Assembly: GCA_026119935.1 (NCBI GenBank)
Contig: JALRMH010000004.1
Location: 1,362,411 to 1,426,410 of the forward strand
Direction of reading: 5' to 3'
Origin: Endothia cerciana
Taxonomy: Eukaryota > Ascomycota > Sordariomycetes > Diaporthales > Cryphonectriaceae
DNA: 64,000 bases
Shown here: positions 1 through 10,457 of the stretch, piece by piece
Layout: each line of letters starts with the position of its first letter
How positions within the stretch are numbered: position 1 is the stretch's first letter
The notes under the pieces: generated by a model
The model's database searches: none
What the model saw: only the letters and a program-made list of their open reading frames with translations
Told to the model about the DNA's origin: nothing
Program-made: the position numbers and the translations under genes

Positions 1-136
1 GCGGCCTGACGATGACAGTGCCGGCGTTGGGGGTAGGGGTCGGCAGGGAGGCGAGGGTGGGAGGGGAGGACGGGGAGTGGAACTGCAGGCCGGTGTAGGT
101 CTCCGGGAGGGGTGGGTTTACGAGGTTGGCGGCCAT
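1..136 (-). CDS. 5' end of an unidentified minus-strand gene, cut by the window edge
   Basis: Reading the minus strand from the ATG at 136-134 gives 45 uninterrupted codons to the window edge. They are Pro/Thr/Ser-rich and end in the residues GTVIVRP. Third positions are almost all C or G, as in the neighbouring real genes. A short lead-in followed by a G-T-V-hydrophobic-V-R-P strand is common at the start of medium-chain dehydrogenase/reductase (zinc alcohol dehydrogenase-like) proteins, but that is only a guess from a few residues. The start codon faces away from the FAD monooxygenase at 1241, so the two would share an upstream region of about 1.1 kb. No function is assigned. Confidence 0.45.
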   Translation of the reverse strand, partial: MAANLVNPPLPETYTGLQFHSPSSPPTLASLPTPTPNAGTVIVRP

Positions 137-1240
137 GGCAGGCGGCCAGGGCGTAGACAGACAAGCCACAGACGGCACGTAGGATATACCCTTCTCCTCT
201 GTGGCACCCAGGAGCAACGACAGGGGCGGCAGGAAGGTCGGCAGGCGTGAAGCCGTGGACCGGGCTGCTGGAAGGCTGATGTAGGATATGGGTCGCAGGA
301 GCCGAAGATGTCCCCTCCTCATCCGAGTAAAAGGTAAAAAAAGTGGTATATAGTATGTATAAGCTGGCAGAATGTGGTTTGTCCTGGTTCCCCCATTGCA
401 ATTATACGGTTACCAGCGCGCGCCTGCGCCTTGCTCACTCAGGTAACGGCATCTCCCTCCTCCTCTCTGCTCCGTCCTTACGGCCATTGCGGCCACGGTG
501 ATAAGGTTGTAGGGGGTTGCGAGCCGAGCCGTCGTCTACCGCTGGTCTTTACCCGAGCAGGTAACACTTATCTCCCGGCGGCACGGAGTTAGGAATAAAG
601 TCATCAATGGACTGGCGTCTCAACCCGGCTGGCGTGTTACGACCCAGTACGTACTCCACTCCGGTTACTCCGGGTTGTTCAGTGTCACACATCGTTGGGA
701 TGTCCACCGTGCAGGAAGTCGGCAGATAGCCTGCTGACTCCCGCGTCTTGGTCTGACGGCCCGATAGTCAGGAGAGACAGCGAGCTCCCTGGTGCTTGGT
801 AGCCGACCATGCCCGGGGCTGACACAGGCCTTGAGTATCCGGTCGGGGTTCAAACCATGCCGGGCCAGGTTGTCGGCGGGCCTCGTTCGGGTCCAGCTCG
901 GAACTCACCCGGGGGGATGGAGACATCGCGTCCAGTCGTGAGCCTCGTATGATCCGGGCTCAACTCGAAACCTAATCGAGATCCCCTATGGGCGAAGCTC
1001 GAGGAGATGTTTCGAGGGGGGGGGGGCTGGCTGGCTGGCTGACTGGCTGGCTGGCTGGCAGGCTGGCTGGCTTTATCAATGTCGGGGCGATGCTATTCAA
1101 AGAGCACGACCTCGCTCCCTTCGAGGGTTGGGCTCACTCCAGGACCACATCCGACAAACGAACTAACCTGGGCACCCCCTTTTCTTAATACAATCTCGAC
1201 CAACCTCGTCTGAAATTCTGCTGTCTCAATCGCATAAGCG
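137..1240. other. Intergenic region between divergent genes
   Basis: About 1.1 kb that should carry the promoters of the left-edge gene and the FAD monooxygenase. It holds an 11-nt G run (1016-1026) leading directly into a GGCT tandem repeat at 1026-1071. No other gene is visible. Confidence 0.6.
1026..1071. repeat. GGCT tetranucleotide repeat
   Basis: About eleven copies of GGCT with two single-base interruptions, about 170 bp upstream of the monooxygenase start codon. Confidence 0.9.
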
Positions 1241-2863
1241 ATGGGTTCTGTAGCCCCTCTTGACGTGCTCATCGTAGGCGCGGGCCCCGTCGGCCTCGCC
1301 CTCGCGCTGGACCTCGGCCGGCGGGGAGTGCGCTCCACCGTCGTCGAGCGCGCGTCCGGCACGGGGACAGAGCTCCTCGCCAAGGCCAGCGTCATCAACG
1401 AGCGGAGCATGGAGTTCCTCCGCCTGCTGGGCGTCAGGGACGAGATCGCCCACGCGGGCTTCCCGGACGACCTGCCCGGGGACACCGTCTTCTGCACCGC
1501 GCTCAACGGCAAGCTCATCGGCCGCCTGGAGATGCCCTCGACCGAGAACAGGGAGCTCCCGCCGCAGTCCTCCGAGGTGCTGCGCCGCTGCCCGCAGTTC
1601 CTGTTTGACCCGATCCTCGCCCGCGCCGTGGTCCGCCAGGGCATGGCCGACATCCGCTACGGCGTGGAGGTGACCGGGTGTGAGCAGGACAGCGATGGGG
1701 TGACCTGCCGCCTGAGGCACGTGCAGGACGGCAGGGAGGAGGAGCTCCGGGCGCGCTACCTCGTGGGGTGTGACGGCCCGACCAGCGAGGTCCGCAAGGC
1801 GGTCGGTATCGACTGGGACGGCAAGAACCTCGGGTACGCCGTCAGCGCCATCGTCCGCGTCGAGAACCTGGAGCGCTTCCACGACTTCGGCGACCGGGCG
1901 GAGCGCTACATGTTTATCAGCCCCGAGGGCACCTGGGCCAACTTCACCACGCTCGACGGCCGGTCGCTGTGGCGCTTCTCGGTGATCGGGACGCAGGACA
2001 AGATCGACCCGGCGATGCTCGACCTGCATGCGCCGCTGCGGAAGTCCTTCGGCAGTGACGATGTTAAGTACGACCTCATTCGGGTCAACCAGTGGCGCCG
2101 GAGCCAGTTCACTGCCGGTCGATACTGCGCGGGCCGTATCCTCCTGGCTGGAGATTCCGCCCACACGATGTCCCCCACGGGCGGTCACGGGCTGAACACT
2201 GGGCTGGGGGATGCGATGGACCTCAGTTGGATGCTGCAGGCGCTCCTCGAGGGCTGGGGAGGGCCGGGTCTCGTCGAGGCGTACAACACAGAACGGCGCC
2301 CGATTGCCATTCGGAATGGTACCGGCTCGACCCGTAATTTTGGCATCTGGGTCGACCATCAGGGAAGGGACAAGATTCTGGACGAAGGACCGGAGGCAGA
2401 CGGCCAGCGGCGTGCCCTTGGTGACATGATGGCCAAGAACCTGCGCCAGGAGTTCCAGTCCCTGGGCCTCGCCCTGGGGTACCAATATGCAGACTCGCCC
2501 CTGGTCGTGCCGGATGGCTCGCCTGCGCCCCCAGACGACGCCGAAGTGTACGTCCAGACCGCCCGGCCGGGCCATCGAGCCCCGCACTGCTGGCTCAAGG
2601 ACGGGCGTTCGACCATCGACCTCTTCGGGCGCGGGTTCGTTCTGCTCTGCTTCGGCGAGGGGTCGCCGGGCGACAAGAGCATCGTAGATGCGGCACGTAA
2701 GGTTGGCCTTCCGTTGGAGCGCGTTACCGTCGCCGAGAAGGAGGCGGCGGAGCTGTACCAGCGCCGACTGGTGCTTGTGCGCCCTGACGGGATGGTTGCT
2801 TGGCGAGGTGATGCCCTTCCTGAAGATGTTGAAGGACTCCTCGACAAAGTGCGAGGTTTCTGA
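1241..2863 (+). CDS. FAD-dependent aromatic ring monooxygenase (PheA/TfdB/MhpA type)
   Basis: A single-exon gene of 540 aa in the flavin hydroxylase family (FAD_binding_3, PF01494), which uses NAD(P)H and O2 to hydroxylate aromatic substrates. The N-terminus carries the dinucleotide-binding GAGPVGLAL motif near residue 12. A GCDG motif lies near residues 176-180. The ribityl-binding GDSAH motif starts at residue 304 and is followed by a glycine-rich GGHGLNTG stretch. The last 130 residues look like the thioredoxin-like C-terminal domain of phenol hydroxylase relatives and end in an RPDG-x-x-AWRG segment. The ATG at 1241 gives the expected short lead before the Rossmann motif. There is no signal peptide, so the enzyme is probably cytosolic. 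The gene lacks introns, unlike most neighbours. An MFS exporter lies 1.6 kb downstream on the same strand. The substrate cannot be read from the sequence. Confidence 0.93.
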   Translation: MGSVAPLDVLIVGAGPVGLALALDLGRRGVRSTVVERASGTGTELLAKASVINERSMEFLRLLGVRDEIAHAGFPDDLPGDTVFCTALNGKLIGRLEMPSTENRELPPQSSEVLRRCPQFLFDPILARAVVRQGMADIRYGVEVTGCEQDSDGVTCRLRHVQDGREEELRARYLVGCDGPTSEVRKAVGIDWDGKNLGYAVSAIVRVENLERFHDFGDRAERYMFISPEGTWANFTTLDGRSLWRFSVIGTQDKIDPAMLDLHAPLRKSFGSDDVKYDLIRVNQWRRSQFTAGRYCAGRILLAGDSAHTMSPTGGHGLNTGLGDAMDLSWMLQALLEGWGGPGLVEAYNTERRPIAIRNGTGSTRNFGIWVDHQGRDKILDEGPEADGQRRALGDMMAKNLRQEFQSLGLALGYQYADSPLVVPDGSPAPPDDAEVYVQTARPGHRAPHCWLKDGRSTIDLFGRGFVLLCFGEGSPGDKSIVDAARKVGLPLERVTVAEKEAAELYQRRLVLVRPDGMVAWRGDALPEDVEGLLDKVRGF

Positions 2864-4441
2864 CGGCTGCCGGATAGAGGCCAAGGCCTGGGATAGGGTG
2901 GTCCTATCTCCTATGTACCAGTACAAAAAGTGAGGCCGGGGGGGGGGGGGTGTCCTGATGGAAGACACACCAGTGATAGCTATCCAGAATGCCTCGTTTG
3001 ACGCCGGGGTACCTTACCTTGCCTTACCTTACCTTCCAGGGGATGTCTTCCGTCCGAGTCTGTTTCAAGCATCAGAAGACTACTATGTTTTTAGTACAAT
3101 ATACTGGCCCAAGTTGGAGCACCATGATCAGTCTAGGGTCGATATCACAACGAATACTAGCATATCATCATGTGGATTCCTTTCTGCCACAGGGTGAATT
3201 AAGGACTTCAATGTCCGAAGCAATCTAGTTGAGCATTGTGTATACCTTACGAGGTACACCTTAAAAGGGTCACGTTACTACACATAGACACGGCGCCATT
3301 GGGAGCTTTAGATTCTAGGCTCATTGCCCAGGGCACAACTCTGTTGCGCGTGCCGGTGGGAATTCCCTTCATCTCGTCTGCAGGAGCTACCATCTACAGG
3401 ATCTAGTTGCAAAGTAGCCAGATGCAACGTACTCCATCTTGGTAATGGGTGTATATAGGTACGCAACACGTCTGTGGCTTATTAAATGATCTCGGTGGCA
3501 GATCGTACTCCTCACACGGCGCGAAGGGAAAGAAAAAGCCCGAGGGGGCACGCCTGGTAGACTAGATAACCTGTGGATCCCAACCTGTAAATTTTGAACG
3601 CGTCTTACTATCCTAATACACAGCCTACCGGACCTTTCAGAGTCAATGTTCGGAGAGTACCTAGGCTAGGTAGGCCCGCAAAGGACACGAAGGCTCCCTG
3701 GCTTGCCCGGAACCTTAAAAGACAAGGTATACAGTTCAGCTGCAAAGGTGCAGAGAATGTGCGTTGTGGAACCCAAATATTGGGACCTTCTACGTGCCGC
3801 CGTGTGGATATTGACTCAAACTCGGGCAGTAAAGGCCATCCCTCACTGGCCAGATCGCCCGGGCCGCGGCGCAGAACAAATAAGCGAGACTATAAGCTCG
3901 CATGTGGGAAAGGGGGCGAGGGTCGACCGGACGTACTCCGTAGCAACCCACCTTAAGCCCGTGCCGGCGATAGCTGGTTGCCTAAAGGAACAGGCTCAAC
4001 AGCTAATCTTGTCCGGGCACACAAGGACTGATGTGGACTCTTACCTCCATCCCACCCGATGACTTTCTGATATCACACACGTCGGTAGTTTTCGTACTAA
4101 ATTTTTTTATTTTTTTTATTTTCTTCCTATCGTGAAGAGTTCCTTCGATTCGCTCCCACCCAACATCCGAGCTTTGGCCAGAGTCAGCCACGTATATGGC
4201 CTCGGGTTCAGTGTGGCCGTCACTCACCGGACCGACTTTCGCGCGTTAGACATTGTCTCACTTTGGAGCGCTAAGGGACAAAAGAGTCTCCTCACCTCCA
4301 GTTCAGATTTTCGACTTTTACTTTGTTCCCTTCATTCAAGGGTCCAGCGAGTTTACACTTGGCGAACCGAGTGTCTTGTCCAGAGTCGTGACATTCGCCC
4401 AGGGAAGAAAATCCTCAAGTTCTAAATCCCCTATCAGCACA
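2864..4441. other. Intergenic region
   Basis: A 13-nt G run (2938-2950) sits 75 nt after the monooxygenase stop. The direct repeat TACCTTGCCTTACCTTACCTT lies near 3012-3033. The few open frames have unremarkable amino-acid composition. The end of this stretch should hold the MFS promoter. Confidence 0.6.
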
Positions 4442-6264
4442 ATGACGCCCGGCCGAGAGAAGACGGATGCAGGAGGCGTCAGTGGTAGCGATAGTACCAT
4501 TGGCAGTCAGACGGGGCAGGCGAGTAATATGGGAGATACTGTAAGTCCTCTGGAGACCCATAAGCCTACCCGCCCCGCGAAGCAACTGGGTGGCTGACCA
4601 GAGGCGCCTATAGCAGGATGAGAAATTCGCAGTCCCGGACGAAAGCCCGGTCGTCTCGACATCAGAGAAACCACAAGACCCAGAAAATGGTCCCGCCGAG
4701 ACTATTGACCAACCACGCGCTGTGGAAGTGGTCCCGCAGTCTGAACGTCGAGGGCTTCTCGGGCGCTTCGCCCTCGTCCCCGAGGTCACAAATCCTTACG
4801 ACTACAGCAGTCGCACAAAATGGCTCATGACCATCACCGTTTCCATTGCGGCTGCCACGTCGTCCACCGGCACCTCCATCTTCTATCGTGAGTATCTCCG
4901 GCCTGCCCGGGATAGTCCCGTCCTACAAGTCTGACCAGATTCGCAGCCGCCCTGGGTTTGGTGGCTCAAGACCTCGATACCACACGTACTGTCGCAAACA
5001 TGTCGCTGGCCTTCTACCTGCTAGCTATGGCCATCACCCCGCTGTGGTGGTAAGTAAGCTGCTCGCGGGAACAGTTTCGTGTTTGAAAACGCAAGTGCTA
5101 ATACAGGAGCACAGGTCTGCATTCTCAGAGACGCTGGGAAGACGCACTATCTATATGCTGTCATTCTCTCTTTTCATGGTATTCTCGGTCATCAGTGCTG
5201 TGAGCGTCAACATCGCCATGCTTATCGTCTTCCGCGTCCTCACCGGCGGCGCCTCGGCTTCGGTCCAGGCCGTAGGCGCGGGGACCGTCGCCGACATATG
5301 GGAGCCGAAACAGCGAGGCACCGCGATGTCAATCTTCTACATGGGACCCCTCTGCGGTCCCGGCATTGCGCCGATTATAGGAGGTGCACTGGCACAGACT
5401 CTTGGCTGGCGGAGCACACTGTGGTCCCTCGTCATCTTCGGTGGCGGCCTGTTCCTGATGATCTTCTTCTGCCTTCCGGAGACCCTGAAGCGCAAGCCTG
5501 TTGGCCAGGACGAGCCCCAGCAGAAATTGACCGCAGCCAAAATCGCGAGGAAATTTATCGACCCGTTCAAGGTGCTGGCTCTCCTGCGCCACCCGCCCGT
5601 TCTCATATCGGTATTTTCGGCAGCCACCGCTTTCAGCGCGTTGTACGTGGTCAACATCTCGATTCAGGCTGTCTTCGAGAAGAAGCCCTATAGCTTCGGC
5701 ACCATCGAGGTAGGGCTGCTCTACCTGGCGCCCACGCTCGGCTCCGCGGCGGCATCGCTGCTGGGCGGGCGGTGGATCGACTACATCATGATCCGGGAGG
5801 CGAAGAAGGCAGGCCGCTACGACGCCGACGGCAAGCCCATCTACCTGCCCGAGGACCGCATGAAGGAGAACATCTGGCTGGCGGCGACCCTGTACCCTGC
5901 CGCCTTCATCTGGTACGGCTGGTCGGTCGACAAGGGGCTGCCGTGGATCGTGTCCTGCATCGCCACCTTCTTCTTCGGCATCGGCTGTATGCTCGTCTTC
6001 GGGGCCGTCACCACGATGCTGACAGAGTTCACACCCAAGAAGTCCTCCAGCGGCGTCGCCGTCAACAACTTCTTCAGGAGCAGCCTCGCCTGCGTCGGTG
6101 CCGTCGTCACGCAGCCCCTCATCGATGCCATGGGCATCGGCTGGATGTGCACCATGGTCGCGCTGTTCGCCTTGGTGACGGGGAATGCGGCCCTTCTGGC
6201 GATCAAGCTGAAGGGGCCTCAGTGGAGGGTGATCATGGATAAGAAGCTGAATGCCCCCAGCTAG
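4442..6264 (+). CDS. MFS multidrug-type transporter (DHA1 family)
   Basis: Exons are 4442-4540, 4614-4887, 4947-5049 and 5115-6264. Introns of 73, 59 and 65 bp have GT/AG ends and keep frame, giving about 541 aa. The first acceptor could also be 3 nt later. A hydrophilic N-terminus of about 100 residues precedes the first membrane helix. The loop after helix 2 carries an SETLGRRT motif, the DHA1 form of MFS motif A. A GPGIAPIIGG segment matches the drug:proton antiporter motif C. Twelve hydrophobic segments are expected and a long central loop separates the halves. The family exports drugs, toxins or small metabolites across the plasma membrane using the proton gradient. Its position after a flavin monooxygenase suggests a related substrate, but this is inference. 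Confidence 0.92.
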
Positions 6265-8170
6265 AGCCACTTGAGAGGAAGGGGTGCAGTTCGGGGCATT
6301 GGGTCAGGGTTGTATCTTTGGTGCTGTGTAATTTTCAAAAAAAAAGTCTCTGCCTACCGGAGAAAAGTCAGGCCTCTTTACCTAGCACTGGAACACGCTT
6401 GATGATCAAGAGGTTGGGAAAGGTCGGCAAGTGGGCATTGGTCTTGTACAGAGAAGTACTGCAAGAGTTCGTGTGGAAAGCTTGCATTGGTAGCCTATAG
6501 GGCGAGAATGTTTTAATATTTGCCTCCCATCTTCTATGGCTCATCCAATCCCTTGCAAGCTTCCATGTTGTCCGCCTCGTTGCCCTAAGACGCCCGATAC
6601 AGATGGATAACCAAGAACAGAGTAGGTCCATCTTTTATTTTATTTTTTGTATACAGGCATGCAGGGCCTCCTTAATAAGGGACCACCTCATGAAAAATTT
6701 AGCACTTCTGAAAGTACCACCTGGTCAACTGCCAGGACGGCTGTCGCATGGAAGTATAGGCAATGCTAACGACGCGCCCGTTTCGGATGCTCGCGCTATT
6801 ACCTAGTAGTGATATTAGTCAACAACAATTTAAATGGCAGATGTCCGAGTACGTCTTGAGTCCAGTACGTAATTGACTCTGGCTCATCCACACGGAATCA
6901 TCTGGACTCGGGTCGTTATAAATGGGCGATGCAGTTCCAAAATGTTTCAACGGTCGCCGTGGGCATAGGCCGGATATGGAACACTATAATTAAAGCTTTT
7001 GATAAGGCGGCTGCTGCGACCCCAGGGTAATGATGGCAACAAAAAGTGGAAAAATCCGATGTGATATATCGACCACTATAGTCCGCGTACAACATGGACT
7101 TCACTGCGATCTTCACTGCTTCACAACAATCTTTCAATTTAGTTTTCGAAACGATGCGCGCGCCGTATCTCGGCTCGATCACGCCCACCTGCAGTGCATC
7201 GCCCCGCCGCTTATCTCGACAGGCGCCTCTCTGGTTTCTCGCTGCCGATAATTAGAGCTAGACCCTCCAGTCCCAAGGATGAGGGACAGTATAAACCTCC
7301 GCGGCCGGGTCGGGCTCGTGCCAGTGCTTAGGCAAACATTGTCCCCCTCGCCACTTTCCGAGGTGGGGATCCTGGGCTAGATGCTGGGGTGCTTGGAGTC
7401 TTGGCTCTGTGTTTCCTTGGCAAGGTCTCAAGATTGCCTGACCCACTACGCAGTCGACTTAACACACCTCGCCTACTACTATGTATGTCGTTACCATGGT
7501 CCGAACAACCGTGCTGCTTTGACCCTCTCTTGGCTACAACAGCCAAGGTGAATCATATCTGGGTCCTCAAACGGGACGACGATGAGCCCAAAGCATTCGG
7601 GCACGCGGTCCACCCCATCAACTCCTCACCATCCCCAGATCGCCACTTCACCCCCGAGGGTCAATGTCCCAACCGTTTGAATCTCCCAGGGACTGTATGA
7701 GGCGTCTTGGCGGCTGATGGGCGAACCATCGTTGACCATCTCCCCGTGTCCAAACAATCCCCCCCAAGAAGCGCCCTGTGTTTCTGGGGTTGAGAGTCGA
7801 CGGGACAAGTGTGTTGACCAAGTCCGGTATGGCACGGCAGCCCGGATGGCCTCTTGGCAGCTTCAAGTGGAGCATGCTGTCGAGGGAGAGCACGGAAGGA
7901 GGGATATACTGGAGGTCTTGGTGCTTGATCGCCACCCCAGGCTCTCGACTCATAGTTCACATATATGACTTCGTCCTCCCACTCGCATCTTGGGCAGCGA
8001 ATATGCTTTTGCTCCTCAGCTGTGCTCGGACATTCATCACTCTTGTATACCTTCTCTTCACGGCGCCCGCTGGTCGACCTGGCTTTCTATTCGTACTTTT
8101 CTCTCTCTTGTTGCAGGCATCATCCTCCCATTAATCAAGCCGAGCCCAGGAGGTCGTATAATCCGTTGAG
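6265..8170. other. Intergenic region
   Basis: About 1.9 kb. The first 900 bp are AT-richer with no convincing frame. Between 7570 and 7960 both strands are open for about 100 codons, but nothing recognisable is encoded. The end should contain the promoter of the secreted-protein gene. Confidence 0.5.
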
Positions 8171-9395
8171 ATGGTTGCCTATCGCATTGTGCTCCTGGCT
8201 GGCGCTGCCGCCGCCCTGCCTCTTAACATCAACCTCGGAGCGTACTCGCCGGCATTGGTAGTCGGTAAGCAGAACCCAATCACCGGAGGCATCATATAGT
8301 AGGATAGTTTACTGATCACGGATGCCACTGCCCACAGGTGATGGTGAGATCAGCTTCGGAGGTAATCAAGATGTGTCCGCGCTCATGAACACGCTCGAGG
8401 GGGCCGCCGTGACCGCAGCGAACGGAGCAGCAACTAATGCTGCTGCTCAACCCGCCGCCGCCGCCGCCGCAGCAGCAGAGGCCTCTGCGAGCCCGGCCGC
8501 CGCCCAGGCGCCCGCTGCTGCCCAGAACGTGGCTGAGCCTACCGCCGTCCCTGTCGCTGCCTCCACGGACGCCACCAAGGACGCAACCATTTCTGAGCAG
8601 GTGAGTCTTCGAGATGCGGACTCTTCAAGGCCCCCCAGTCGGCCGCTTCCACCCCCTGCGCAACACGGCTAACAGGTCGCCTCTCTCTCTCTCTCTCTCT
8701 CCTTCACAGGCCCAGCAGATCGCTGCCCTCCAGGGGATGGGCAAGGCAATCCTGCCTCGGGATGAGGCCGCCGCCGACGTCGATGAGGGTGAGGACGAGG
8801 ACGAGGAGACCCCCGGCGTCGCAAAGCGCGACATCACCGGTTTCGACCGGGCCCTGACGTTCGCCGAGGCCGCCCTGCAGAAGGGCCCCAAGGTGCAGCT
8901 CGGAACCGGCCGCGAGGGGTCCGGCGTCGGCATCATCGTCGACAACAACCAGCAGGCTGCCGCGCGCCCAGGCACCGGCACGACCGCCGCTGCGGCTGCC
9001 CGGCGGGACCTGCCCGCCCCGGGGCCCAAGGTCAAGGTCACCACCATGTACGTGCGCTCTGGTATCCCTGCTTGTGAGTAGCAACCGGTTTTTTCCCCTT
9101 TCTGTTGTGTCTGACCCGGTCCCCGCCACGTCACAGATAAGCCCGAGCCTGCTGTCCCCCGGCTAACATCCGTGTCTGCTCCCAAGCCCTTCAGAGCGGT
9201 AACCAGATGACCGCCCGCGACCTCGATGTGAACGGCAACGCCGAGCCGCGCTACGAGACGATCCAGATCGCCCCCAACAAGAGGGATGCGAACCCCACCC
9301 CCGGAGCGATTGACGCCGTGAACCTGAACGTCAATGGTGACCAGGGCGTGACGATGACGTTTGTGGAGACCGTTGAGGACGGCGAGGACGCATGA
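8171..9395 (+). CDS. Secreted alanine-rich protein with Kex2-type processing sites
   Basis: Exons are 8171-8264, 8338-8600, 8710-9073 and 9187-9395, giving 309 aa with all junctions in frame. The second intron contains a CT microsatellite. The first 19 or so residues (MVAYRIVLLAGAAAALP) are a good signal peptide. An Ala-rich low-complexity stretch follows around residues 60-100, and then an acidic EGEDEDEE patch. Dibasic sites occur before aspartate at AKR-D, ARR-D and NKR-D, with further P-R-D and A-R-D boundaries. Such sites are cut by the Golgi protease Kex2 in fungal preproproteins. No enzyme domain is recognised. It may be a cell-wall-associated or secreted protein, or a precursor processed into several peptides. 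Confidence 0.8.
8681..8702. repeat. CT dinucleotide repeat in intron 2 of the secreted-protein gene
   Basis: About eleven CT units just before the 3' splice site at 8709, where they supply the polypyrimidine tract. Confidence 0.9.
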
Positions 9396-10457
9396 GGAAA
9401 CGCCAGCGCGATACGGGATAGCCCATCCTTGATATAATTAATGCAGGGAGCGGAGAGACCCCCATTTTTGTACTTTCTATTATATCCATTGAATTATATG
9501 GGCGCCAGGGAGTAGGCTGGAAGGGCACACGAGTTCCCCCCTTAGAGTGATGGAAAAAAAAAAACCACCGTGGACTTATGAGAGCCACCTTCCCACCAAA
9601 GAAGACCATCGTGATACCAGTGTGGCAGCGAGAGACATTGACAGTGACATCGATCGTTTTGGTGTCCCGCCGTGCAGATCGGAGAAGAACTACACCCACG
9701 TCGCCAGAGGGCACTATGCAAACGTACGGCAGCAGAAGGTCCGTCTTCTGAATACTCCCACGCCTTGATCAACCCACTGTGACTCGGGGGCTACCTGCTT
9801 GTCCGTACCCTGTGAGGCGGCGAGCCCCTTGGCTCTCGGCGTCGGGGACATGACTCTGAAAGCCTGTGTTAATAGTGGTTACCATGTATGGTCTGGGAGC
9901 TGGGAGCTCGACGTGTTTCAGGAGGTCCCAAGCAAGGCAGCCAAGCTGCTGCCAAGGCGCAAGGGACATCCGGGCTAGAAGGGAACGTTCTATTCCTGTA
10001 GCCACACCTCGAACCTCAGGCTGGGGCCAGCCATGCGGCTGCTCTCGGCCGGGCACTGGCCCGGGAGAATGTGATGTATGCATGTTTGGGTCTAACGGTG
10101 GTCCCTTCCCCAATGTTACTGGAACTTATGTCGGAGGTTGTGATGACTGATGGCAGTGGGTGTGACGAGAGTCTCGGCGGGCTTGTTAGTGGAATAGTAG
10201 GCTTGCCCTCCGTGGTTCCCTCTTAACATCTGTGGTGTTCGTGCGGGAGCAGTGCCCGGGGTCTCCGTCTTTGCGATTGAGCTCTATGGTCTACCATCAT
10301 GTTTTGTATTCCCGGTTTATTTTCATTCATGTGACCGCTGTTGCCAGACCCATGACCCTCTCACGATGCGCCGAAGCAAAACGCACACTGCCCGGTCCCG
10401 TCCTCAGAGGTAGCCAGACGATGCCAATCCCTATCCAACGCATGTAGCCCAAAGTCA
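9396..10457. other. Intergenic region between convergent genes
   Basis: This is the 3' flank of both the secreted-protein gene and the NAD kinase gene. I see no gene, RNA or repeat here. Confidence 0.6.

Noticed and set aside
1226..2968. 580-codon frame on the minus strand opposite the monooxygenase
   Set aside because: It is the antisense shadow of a GC-rich gene with strong third-position bias. The plus strand has complete family motifs.
7648..7960. About 100 open codons on both strands
   Set aside because: Protein-like length but no domain, no start context, no splice partners and no support for either strand.
8171..9395. Secreted protein considered as a ribosomal-peptide (RiPP) precursor
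   Set aside because: The segments between dibasic sites are not repeats of a core peptide and no UstY-like oxidase is nearby.
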